Below, in pieces: positions 43,872 through 52,564 of a stretch of DNA of 64,000 bases. The DNA comes from Lumbricus terrestris. Taxonomy: Eukaryota > Annelida > Clitellata > Crassiclitellata > Lumbricidae. A program made the position numbers and the translations under genes. The stretch lies in contig OX457047.1 of assembly GCA_949752735.1 (NCBI GenBank), positions 12,837,976 through 12,901,975 of the forward strand, written 5' to 3'. The notes under the pieces were generated by a model that made no database searches, was not told where the DNA came from, and saw only the letters and a list, made by a program, of their open reading frames with translations. Every line of letters begins with the position of its first letter. Positions within the stretch are counted from its first letter, which is position 1.

Positions 43872-46800
43872 CACATCTCCTTGACCGCATCACAGCCATA
43901 GCCATATCCTTCCGCGGGCATGCGCGCTTGGAACTATTTTGCGTAGGAATACATGAAAAAAGTAGTCCCTGTGTTATAAATTTGACCGCCAGTCGATGTG
44001 CGGCACACAACAGCCTCAGAATCCAGCAGATCTTGACTTGAAACCTTTTTATTTGATATTTATCATTTTTTGTAAAAGTAGTGTGTTTCGTGCCGGTCTG
44101 AGAGAAAAATTAAGTAGTTGAAGTTGGGATATTCTAGCGCATATAAAAAATTTTCCGATTTAAGTGAATTTGACACACAAGGACACGGCATGGAACCTGG
44201 TAGAGTATATTCTTATTCTTTATATACTTAGATACCTTAAGCCTAATGCAAAGCCTCAACTCTCAAATATTTTTTATTGATTTTTCTAGCAAACAGCCTA
44301 CGCGCGAAAATTGATGAATTGCTCAAGATCGAGGCTCAACTGAAAGAGAGGATTCGAGAAATGGGTAAGTTTTTAATTCGAGCAATTTATAAACAAACAA
44401 AAATTATATTGAAAAAATATATTATTTAAAGTGAAATACTTGCGATATTTAAAATATTTTTGTAACATTTTATATATAAGAAATAATACATAGCGAATAT
44501 TTTGTGTTGTAGAGCGCAAGCGAAAGGCAGAGCCGAACACTGGCCGCGCACCAAAGCGAGTTCGTAAGTACAACTTTTTATAAATCTTTTAGATTTGCAT
44601 ATCATCGTTCAATTTCAACGAAATTGTACTTTACAAACACAGAATTTTGCAGATTTGTACATCATTGATCAATTTTAACGAAATTGGGCTTTTCAAACAC
44701 AACATTTTGTAAAGAAAATTTGATATTTCAACGAAATATATTTCTGTATGCTATAGATCTGGCTGAAAACGACAATCTGGTGGCATTGGACTTGAGCATG
44801 AGGAAATCGGCAGCGACCCCTGCGCCCGAAAACGACAACTCGGCAGCCTTGGACTTGAGCGCGAGAAGAGCGGCGGTGACCAACTCCAGCGGCAGCGGCG
44901 CGGCGGCGACCCCGGCAGCGGCTGCGGCGACCTCGGCAGAGCCAGGCCCTTCAAGTAAGCGCCTTTACGGACTTTAACATTTTGAATAGTCTAACTTTTA
45001 CATTCTTCCTGTGTGTGTGTTACACACACACACATATACACAACATACACACACACATTTCAGTCTTTACTTGTATTCTGAGACATTATTATTTTGTATA
45101 TGAAACAGCTCGAACTTTAATGTGCACTTATTTCTTTAGGTCGAAGCGACTCTTGTCGGGCGTACAAGGCAGTCAACTTGGTGAACGGGCTTTGCGAAAT
45201 CTGCTTGCTGCGCAAAGAGTGCTTGCAGTGCAAGTGTCGTAGACCTTCGCGATTCTACAGATCCGGTCAAGATCTGTGCGTTACGTGCATGAAGAAAGAG
45301 CGCAATCCGTCCGTGCGTACATCGACACAGAACACCTTTATGGACATGTCGTTTCCTGTGCCGGAAACAACAGACGTACATGGCATGCTGCTGTCAGAAG
45401 CCTCGCGCATGACCAGCGTTCTCGAGGAAACATTCAGAGACGAAGGGTGAGTCTGTGTCATACACAAACTGTTTGGACTTAGAAAATTTTGCGGTTGTAT
45501 TTCTTACACTTAGAAAAATTTCAATCTAAAATGCAGGATTTAGAAAATTTTGCATCTTTATTTCTTGTACTTAGAAAATGTTTCAATCTAAAATGTTGAA
45601 CTTAGAAATTTTTGCTCTACAAGGTTGCTTGCAAACACACTTCTCTGCCCTTTGGCCTTAGAAATTTTCTGTTAGAGCGACTACATTTCTCTTGCGTTTG
45701 ATTCAAACGCTGCAAACTTAGAAAATTTTCACTTCGCGGTATATACGTCGTGCATAGTATAATGAAAAATGTTTCTTTAGGCCGGTGAAATGGTATGTGG
45801 CGGTCGATGTGGACTTCAAGCGACCCACGCCAGACGGAGAAACACAGACGGTCGGGTATTTCAAATCTGTGCCAGCAACACTGATGCATCCGTCGCAGAT
45901 TCCCGACCAGCTGCAAGACGCCGTGCATCGCATCGACGAATTGGTAGACGTCTTCACCAGTCAAAGCTCCGGATGGTTGGTAAATGGGGTAGCCGATTTC
46001 AAACTTTGTAATGCTGTATACGAACCGATCGGCGCGTCCACATACATTCCCACACCACAATACATCGCTAGGAAACATGCGACGCTAAATATCCAGAATG
46101 ATGACGAATTCTGCTTCCTTTACGCAACACTGGCTGTCACTCATTTCCAAAAAGAAAATGCTCAACGATTCACCATCTACAGACGCTACCTGGGCGATCT
46201 TGAAACTAAAGGAATGAAATTCCCAATGATCATTGAACAGATGCCACTCTTTGAATCTATGAACCCCGATTATTCCATCAACGTTATGTATTCAAATCCT
46301 GACGACAAGACCTTTACGCCCCTATATGCAAGTGCTCACAGGGGTAGTAAACATATTGTAAATCTTCTTCTTCTCGATGACGGCGCTAAGCGCCACTATA
46401 TCACAATACGCAATCTGTCTGCTCTTTTAAGCACCCGAAATTCTGAAGGACACAGAAGTTTTCCTTGCCCTTATTGTCTGCACTGTTTTACCACTGCTGC
46501 TGGGAAACACGCGCACATGGACGAATGCGGCAAGCACGGTCTTCAGTCCGTGCGCTACCCAAACCCTGAAAATTCGAATCTGTCATTTACAAACACACAG
46601 CATGAAATGCCTGTTCCATACGTCATATATTCGGATTTCGAGAGCTATCTCTCGCCAAACGATGCTGCAACCAATTCGACCAAAATTCTCGATACTCACA
46701 CACCTAGCGGCTTCTGCTGCTTGACAGTTTCTTCCTTTCCACATTTGAACGACAACAAACCATACACATACTCGGGACCGGACGTAATGTCCCATTTCTT

Positions 46801-49093
46801 TTCGCATATAAAATCGGAACAAACACGAATTAATAAAATTTTGGCTACCAACACACCCATGAAACCACTGACCCAGCAGCAGCGGATAGAGTTTGATTCT
46901 TGTACTGTTTGCCCTTCTTGCTCTGCCGCTCTTTCTGGAATCAACAAAGTTCGACACCACTGTCATATGACTGGTAACTTTGTTTCTGCTCTTTGCTCTC
47001 CTTGTAATCTAAAAATGAAATTTCGAAAGCCCACAAAATCTAAGAAAGGCAAATCTGCAAACTATCTTCTTCCTGTCATCTTCCATAACCTTAAAGGTTA
47101 TGATTCTCATCTGATTCTCAAAAACATGACAAAGGAGTTTGCAGCACAAGAAATAAATGTCATTGCAACCAACATGGAAAAATATCTTTCGTTCGAGGTA
47201 AATAATATACGCTTTTTGGATTCCCTCCAATTTCTAAACTGCGGTTTGGACGTGTTGGTGAAAAATTTATCGAAAGAGGATAATTCCAAATTCAATCATT
47301 TGCGGCGAATTTTTCCGGCCGAGTACAAATTGCTTTTGCGTAAGGGGGTATTTCCCTACGAATACATGACTTCGGCCTGAAGAATGACCGAAAGGACTCT
47401 GCCTCCCAAAGGCTGCTTCTTCAGTAAATTGACGGACGAGGACATTTCGCAGGACGACTACGAATATGCACAGAAAATTTGGCAGACTTTTAATATGACG
47501 ACTATGCAGGACTACCACGATCTATATTTGAAGACTGACGTCATTTTACTGGCCGATGTCTTTGAATCTTTTCGTGCCATGTCCTTGGACTTTTACAAAC
47601 TGGACCCGCCTCATTACTACAGCAGCCCCGGACTGAGCTTTGACGCGTGCTTGCGCATGACAAATGTAAATTTGGACTTGATAACCGACCCGGACATTTA
47701 CCTTTTTGTGGAGCGGGGCATGAGAAGCGGCGTTTCCATGATTTCTAATAGGTACGCAAAGGCCAACAATCCGTATCTCGCTCAAGGATACGACCCGAAT
47801 ATTCCAAACAGTTACATTATGTATTTGGATTGTAACAACCTCTACGGGTATGCCATGTCCGAACCGCTCCCGACGGGTAAATTTAGATTTTTGGACGAAG
47901 ACGAAATTGCAGACTTTGAATTGGACACTAAAGCAACTGATGACGATTTGGGTTATATTTTGGACGTGGACTTGGACTACCCTTCTCATCTTCATGACGA
48001 TCACAACGACTATCCCCTTGCACCAGAGACGCTTCACATACGACCGGACATGCTATCCCCGTACGCAAAATCCGTTTCACTGAAAATTTCGAATAAAATC
48101 GGTACCGGGGTCGAAAAGTTGGTGCCCAATCTCATGACAAAGACCCGGTACGTCGTGCATTACCGAAATCTACAATTCTATCTTAAAATGGGCATGATTT
48201 TGACCAAAATTCATAAAATACTCGAGTTTCGCCAAAGTCGATGGCTGAAGCCATATATCGACTTTAACACTTCCAAACGGCAGGTTGCAAAATCTTCCTT
48301 TGAAAAAGACCTCTTTAAATTAATGAATAACTCAATTTATGGAAAAACAATGCAAAATAATCGGAAGCATCTTGCCGTGAAGCTTGTTACCAACGCGAAA
48401 CGAGCCAAACGTTTCGTGGCCCGGCCAAATTTCGAGTCCTACAATATCATAAACGATGATCTGACCGTCATAAAATTAACAAATTCAAATGTTTACCTCA
48501 ACAAACCCTTATATGCTGGTATGTGCATTTTGGACATTTCAAAATTAAAGATGTACGAGTTCCACTACCAGCATATAATCCCCATTTATGGATCTGCCTG
48601 CAAACTCCTTTTCACAGACACTGACAGTCTGTGTTACCATATCTTCACCAAGGACATTTACACTGATATGCAGCTTCATCTAGACGAATATGATACCTCA
48701 GACTACCCCTGTGAGCACTTTTTGCACAGCCGCACCAACGCCAAAGTAATCGGGAAATTCAAGGATGAGTGTAATGGGGATGCGGTGATAGAATTTTGTG
48801 GGCTCCGCTCCAAAATGTATAGTTTGTTGTTGGCCAGGGAGAAGGAGAAGAAGACTGCAAAGGGCATTAAGAAGGGGTTCGTTAAAAAATATATCAGACA
48901 CGCAGAATATCGTGCATGCATATTGGAGGAAAAGCCAACATCTTCCAAATTCTGCGTTATCCAGAGTAAGAAGCATGAATTACACACTGTTGAGTTGCGA
49001 AAGGCTGCCCTTTCGCCATACGATGACAAACGTTTCCTTTTAAACTCATCGGAATCTTTGGCCTATGGTCATGTGAATATCCCTGTAGTATAG
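43321..49093 (+). CDS. Protein-primed-type family-B DNA polymerase gene, seven predicted exons, one in-frame stop
   Basis: Predicted coding exons: 43321-43330, 43664-43729, 44290-44364, 44513-44563, 44757-44954, 45140-45446 and 45781-49093. All introns have GT-AG ends with consensus donors (GTGAGT, GTAAGT, GTAAGC) and reading phase is kept across every junction, so the model is well supported except for the tiny first exon. The N-terminus is low-complexity and regulatory-looking; the last exon holds the enzyme. The product would replicate the element's own DNA from its termini, as in protein-primed replication of Polintons, adenoviruses and linear plasmids. A TGA at 47378-47380 interrupts the frame between exonuclease and polymerase motifs, so this copy is probably inactive unless the stop is read through. 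Confidence 0.82.
43788..43870. repeat. (AC)n microsatellite in intron 2
   Basis: About 41 AC units lie inside the second predicted intron of the polymerase gene. The Cys/Val-rich minus-strand frames over it are artefacts. Confidence 0.97.
44290..45446 (+). CDS. Polymerase N-terminal exons: coiled coil, basic NLS-like segment, DLS motifs, Cys cluster
   Basis: Exon 44290-44364 gives a short charged helix (KIDELLKIEAQLKERIREM). Exon 44513-44563 gives RKRKAEPNTGRAPKRV, which fits a nuclear localisation signal with two basic clusters. Exon 44757-44954 holds an internal duplication, ENDNLVALDLSMRKSA and ENDNSAALDLSARRAA, followed by Ala/Ser-rich linker. Exon 45140-45446 carries a cysteine cluster (CEIC, LQCKC, then LCVTC) likely to bind zinc. 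Exon phases 1 and 2 alternate without breaks. Functions of these segments are inferred from sequence character only. Confidence 0.65.
45781..47380 (+). CDS. Polymerase, upstream half of last exon: C2H2 finger, exonuclease motifs, endonuclease VII-like zinc domain
   Basis: The acceptor at 45780 joins in phase to 45446. In order: SGWLVNGVADF and YIPTPQYIARKHATLNIQND, a conserved domain of this polymerase family; a C2H2-type finger CPYCLHCFTTAAGKHAHMDEC (cysteines and histidines at about 46466-46528); Exo I YSDFES with Asp at 46634 and Glu at 46640; an endonuclease VII/HNH-like zinc site at 46901-47017 (CPSC, RHHCHMTG, LCSPCN); and Exo II FHNLKGYDSH at 47081-47110. It ends at TGA 47378-47380. 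The 3'-5' exonuclease would proofread; the role of the HNH-like domain is unknown. Confidence 0.85.
47381..49093 (+). CDS. Polymerase, downstream half of last exon: catalytic palm
   Basis: Same frame as the upstream half. Exo III is YLKTDVILLAD (Asp codon 47537). Motif A is YLDCNNLYG (Asp codon 47828), motif B KLMNNSIYGK (from 48317), and motif C TDTDSL (catalytic Asp codons 48617 and 48623). The C-terminal GLRSKMYSLL and KGIKKGFVKK blocks end the domain. All catalytic residues are present, so apart from the TGA there is no sign of decay in this half. Motif A has NNLYG rather than the SLYP seen in many family-B enzymes. The frame ends with TAG at 49091. Confidence 0.88.
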   Translation, partial: RMTERTLPPKGCFFSKLTDEDISQDDYEYAQKIWQTFNMTTMQDYHDLYLKTDVILLADVFESFRAMSLDFYKLDPPHYYSSPGLSFDACLRMTNVNLDLITDPDIYLFVERGMRSGVSMISNRYAKANNPYLAQGYDPNIPNSYIMYLDCNNLYGYAMSEPLPTGKFRFLDEDEIADFELDTKATDDDLGYILDVDLDYPSHLHDDHNDYPLAPETLHIRPDMLSPYAKSVSLKISNKIGTGVEKLVPNLMTKTRYVVHYRNLQFYLKMGMILTKIHKILEFRQSRWLKPYIDFNTSKRQVAKSSFEKDLFKLMNNSIYGKTMQNNRKHLAVKLVTNAKRAKRFVARPNFESYNIINDDLTVIKLTNSNVYLNKPLYAGMCILDISKLKMYEFHYQHIIPIYGSACKLLFTDTDSLCYHIFTKDIYTDMQLHLDEYDTSDYPCEHFLHSRTNAKVIGKFKDECNGDAVIEFCGLRSKMYSLLLAREKEKKTAKGIKKGFVKKYIRHAEYRACILEEKPTSSKFCVIQSKKHELHTVELRKAALSPYDDKRFLLNSSESLAYGHVNIPVV

Positions 49094-49099
49094 TTCTAT

Positions 49100-49275
49100 T
49101 GTATATAATTTGTAATAACTTGTCGAACTCTGTAGTTAGTTGAAATATGAAAAGACGTCGAACATTGTAAATAGCTCTCGTATACTCGTCGAACATTGTA
49201 AATATTTGAAGACGCTGCAAAAATCACGAACTCTGTAGTTATTAGAATTGAACTATGCGACGAACATTGTAAATA
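49100..49275 (+). promoter_or_regulatory. Cluster of Pumilio-type motifs in the polymerase 3' UTR
   Basis: Four octamers fitting UGUANAUA lie just after the stop codon: TGTATATA at 49100 and TGTAAATA at 49166, 49197 and 49268. The last three sit in a repeated context, CGAACATTGTAAATA. PUF-family proteins bind this motif in 3' UTRs, often in germline or embryo. Binding here is inference. Confidence 0.5.
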
Positions 49276-49346
49276 AATGAAGACATTGCACCATCGCGCA
49301 AGGTATTGCGCAATCACAGTATTATGAATATTGTATACTCATGTGT

Positions 49347-49352
49347 AATAAA
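49347..49352 (+). promoter_or_regulatory. Poly(A) signal AATAAA
   Basis: AATAAA follows the polymerase stop codon by about 255 bases; an earlier AATAAA occurs at 49272. Either could end the polymerase transcript. Confidence 0.55.
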
Positions 49353-49419
49353 GAATTGCTATGAAAAAATACCGTGTTTGTTCATTCATACTTAGAAATT
49401 TCCTACTAGTAAGATTCTC

Positions 49420-49600
49420 ACATTCTGATTGGGCGCAGCTTCCTGGGCTATTGTGGATCTCGCACGCTGGTTGGGCACACTATAGAATTCTCGCTACCTC
49501 ATTGGTCGCAGGTTCCTGGGCTAGAATGGAGCTTGCACCCTGATTGGTCGCACGTTCCTGGGCTATTATGGTTCTCGCATGCTGGTTGGACGCCGCATTT
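49420..49600. repeat. About five ~36-bp repeats with ATTGG boxes
   Basis: Degenerate units of CTGATTGG.CGCAGGTTCCTG, GGCTATTATGG.TCTCGCA lie just inside the right terminal repeat. ATTGG/CCAAT pentamers occur in three units and GTTGG in two. On the minus strand these read as CCAAT boxes, so a promoter facing the terminus or a replication-related site is possible. Confidence 0.55.
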
Positions 49601-49609
49601 CCTGCTATA

Positions 49610-50083
49610 GCACGAAGAGCCAGAAAATTAGCATATTTAATTATTATATTAGTTAGCATATCGCTTCTGCTCAGCCCCCAGCGCTCATGACGCAATCCCG
49701 GGCGCGCGGGCGGGTCGCTATTTAGGGCTCCCCGGGCCTTTATTACACTAATTAGGGATAGATAATTACTAATAATAGCTAACTAATTACTAATAATATC
49801 TAACTATATGAATTGAAGAAGCTTTGTAGTGCTATTTAGGGTTAGTAGTCCCTTTGTTGTACTAATTAGGGTTAGATAATTAATAGGATTAAGATAATTA
49901 ATAGGATTAAGATAATTAATAGGATTAAGATGACCTAATTAAGATGCCCTAATTAAGATGCCCTCATTAAGATGACCTAATTAGGATGACCTTGACCTTT
50001 GACCTTGCCCTTGTACTTTGGCCCATTTATTCGTACACATACCCTGCAAAAAATGATTGTACTATTGGTCTATTATCACTACT
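49610..50083. repeat. Right terminal inverted repeat of the PolB element
   Basis: Reverse complement of the left repeat, from the outer CTATTATCACTACT end inward through ACCTTGACC, the AATTAAGATGCCCT repeats, the GGATTAAGATAATTAATA repeats, GTAGTCCCTTTGTTGTACTA, and the GC-rich CCCGGGCGCGCGGGCGG block. It is about 474 bp and lacks the extra block of the left repeat. Confidence 0.88.
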
Positions 50084-51033
50084 CGTAGTACCCGAATGTG
50101 ATAGAAAAAAAATATAAAAATGCTTGTTATGTGTAGTCTAAAAGTGAGCTTATTGTCTAGGGTTACTCACAAGTGTTTTGAGAGTATATGACAGATGCAC
50201 AGCAGAGCCGGCGAGGTCGATATTAAAAAGTGGAGAGAAAGGGCGCAGGGCCGCAGGCGCTAGCATGACCCAAACAAAATTGCCTCAGACTTGTCAGGGT
50301 TTATGGCCAAACCATTGAAACAAAACCAGGAGTAATAGATGAAAGGCAATCTTCAAGTTTAAGTTTGCCAGACTGATCAGTGTGTGACAAAGCAATATGG
50401 AGCTGGGTATCATCCGCATACTGCTGTAATTGGATTCGAAAGTGATTAGCAATGCTACTGATTGGGGAAGTAAAGATGTAAAGACAGTAAATAGCAAAGG
50501 TCCAAAGACAGATCCCTGCGGCACTCCAGCAGTGCAATCAGTAGGCTCAGACCGAGCGGTCCCAATGCTGACCTGCTGATTCCGGTCACGCAGGTAAGAA
50601 GCTAACCAGTTTAAGGCTGTCCCAGAGACACCGAAGCTATTGGCAAGTCCTGAAAGAAGTAGCTGATGGTCAACAGTGTCATAGGCTGCACTGAGGTCAA
50701 GACATACTGAGAGGCAGGCTTTCCCATTGTCAATAGACGAGAAGATGTTATCAAGTGTAGAGACAAGGGCAGTCTTAGTGGAATAGCCTTCACGATAAGG
50801 ACTGAAGTTGGGACAGGAAGTAATGTGTTTCTTAATACGAGTGAGAAAGAGACATTCCAGGATCTTAGAAATGTTATTAAGGTTGGAGATAGATCTGAAG
50901 TTTGAAAGATTGCTGGAGTCTATAGGTTAGGTTTTTTAAGCAAGGGTGTGACTAGTGCAGATTTGAAGCATGACGGAAAACGCCCTTCAGCAAAAGACAG
51001 GTTGGCCAAGCATGCAATAAGGTGGGAGAAAAC
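50084..51033 (-). pseudogene. LINE-E host copy, reverse transcriptase segment
   Basis: On the minus strand: HLIACLANLSFAEGRFPSCF, TPLL, SKILECLFLTRIKKH, DLSAAYDTVDH (motif A), NWLASYLRDR, GVPQGSVFGP (motif B), YADDTQLHIAL (motif C) and LEDCLSSI. After motif C part of the thumb is frameshifted or missing before FYHIRVLR at 50110, where the PolB element was inserted. This is L2/CR1-like. Frames are broken in several places. Confidence 0.88.
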
Positions 51034-51710
51034 GGTGACCTGTCGAAATAGCCCGGTCAAAACAGCCCCGTCAAAGCAGCCCCGTCATAATATATAAAAT
51101 ACCTTCATCCCGCTTCCATTTCCCAAGCGTTTTATCATTCATCCAGCTTCTATTTCTCAAGCGTTTTATCAGTCATCCAGCTTCTATTTAATACATAAAA
51201 TATCTTCATCCCGCTTCCATTTCTCAAGCGTTTTATCATTCATCCAGCTGCTATTTAATAAATAAATTAACTTGATCCCGCTTCTATTTAATATATAAAA
51301 TACCTTGATCCCGCTTCGATCTCTAAAGCTAAAAAACGATAAAACGCTTAAGAAATGGAAGCGGGATGAAGGCATTTTATGCATATAAATAGAAGCTGGA
51401 TTAATAATTTCGCCGGTCTATTTTTTCACGAAACCGTGTGCTATTCCGCCACTTTTAAATAGAAGCTGGATGAATGATAAAACGCTTGAGAAATGGAAGC
51501 GGGATGTTTTCGCGGAACTGTTTACACGGGCTGTTTTGACGGGCCTATTTTGTCGGGAACTGATTTTTTCTGGGCTGTTTTGTCTTTGGGCGATTATGAC
51601 AGGGCTATTTTGTCATTAGGCGATTATGACGGGGCTGCTTTGACGGGGCTGTTTTGACCGGGCTATTTTGACGCGGCTGTTTTGACTGGGCTATTATGAT
51701 GGGGTGCCAG
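51034..51710. mobile_element. 677-bp hAT-like MITE inserted in LINE-E
   Basis: Bracketed by a perfect 8-bp duplication GAGAAAAC (51026-51033 and 51711-51718); removing the insert restores the LINE-E codons CSDVFSHLIACLA. Both halves are largely inverted copies of each other: AGCCCGGTCAAAACAGCCCC at 51049 versus its complement near 51650, and ATCATTCATCCAGCTTCTAT versus complements near 51470. The arms consist of ATTTTGACGGGGCTGTTTTG-type tandem units and AAGCGTTTTATC units. No gene. Confidence 0.85.
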
Positions 51711-51718
51711 GAGAAAAC

Positions 51719-51930
51719 ATCAGAGCAGGAAAGTGTAAGTGATGTTGGTATGAAATCCATTTGGGATGATTTAGGAGCCATATTTTTAAGAAGATTGTAG
51801 ACTTCAAAGTAAGTGACAGATGGCAAATCAGTGAAGGCAGATCCAGAGAAATCAGAGTCGAGCAGCAGGTCATTCCATAATAACTTAGCAGTACATTTAG
51901 CAATTTTACATTTTAAATTGTTAATCTTGT
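51719..51930 (-). pseudogene. LINE-E host copy, upstream segment
   Basis: On the minus strand: NKINNLKCKIAKCTAKLLWN, DLLLDSDFSGSAFTDLPSVT, YFEVYNLLKNMAPKSSQMDF, IPTSLTLSCSDVFS. This is the region between endonuclease and reverse transcriptase of L2-like LINEs. The copy is 5'-truncated near 51930. Confidence 0.82.
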
Positions 51931-52560
51931 TTAAAAAAATGCAGCAAAACTAGAACACAGAATCAGATTCTCAGAGTCTGAGCGTAGACTGTATGTAGAG
52001 TGTGTGGTTTACAGTACTGCACTTGGAGTTTCTGAAATAAACCCAGATTTCATTATGAAAAACCCAGACAAGTATTATATAAGCAATTTTAGACCCCCTT
52101 TGTTCAAATTATGTTGGATTGAAGATATTTTGGAAAAGAGTCAATAAAATGTTAGTCAAATGAGTCGAATCAAATGTAGTTGTAAGTTTTAACTTCCGAA
52201 AAAATGTCAATTGTCAAAGTTGTCAGAGACTGGCATGGGTGGAGTTTGGTTGCCGATCTTGGGGGGCTAAAAAAAATTTCTCGGCCTAAAACAGTTGATG
52301 ACCTTTTTTTGGTCATCGAGTTGAAAATCTCATAAAAACATACCATTTTTTCGAACAGTGACAGTTCATTGGTTTGAAATGTCCATAATTGCAATTATAA
52401 TATTTTAAAAAGGTGTGCAATTGCAAATGTGTGCCAAAACTAAATATCTCAGTTTTCTCAAAAACCTGACGTGCTACAAGAAAAACAAAAACACCACTGC
52501 ATTCAGCAGCCCATAATCTATAAGAAACAGCGGAAGTTTTTCCAGTAGCAAAAATAGTTC
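51931..52560. other. Unassigned stretch
   Basis: No gene seen. A short hairpin, GATGACC-TTTTTTT-GGTCATC, lies at about 52289-52309, and a similar unit occurs at 59210, so a dispersed repeat edge is likely at about 52225-52380. Confidence 0.4.
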
Positions 52561-52564
52561 AAAT

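Larger units (their letters stand above)
41668..50083 (+). mobile_element. 8416-bp Polinton-like element carrying a family-B DNA polymerase
   Basis: The ends are long inverted repeats starting AGTAGTGATAATAGACC and ending GGTCTATTATCACTACT, flanked by a perfect 6-bp duplication CGTAGT (41662-41667 and 50084-50089). AG/CT termini and 6-bp duplications are known features of Polinton/Maverick elements. Boundaries are confirmed because excision with one CGTAGT restores the LINE-E frame around FYHIRVLRHIRSALT. The only gene found is the polymerase at 43321-49093. No retroviral-type integrase, FtsK/HerA ATPase, cysteine protease or capsid frame is visible in the remaining 2.6 kb. Either an internally deleted Polinton or a small polymerase-only element mobilised in trans. 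Confidence 0.88.

Noticed and set aside
43629..44010. Cys/Val-rich minus-strand proteins
   Set aside because: They translate the (AC)n microsatellite in a polymerase intron.
47378..47380. TGA as a selenocysteine or programmed readthrough codon
   Set aside because: No selenocysteine insertion element or readthrough context is evident; a simple mutation in a mobile element copy is the plainer reading.
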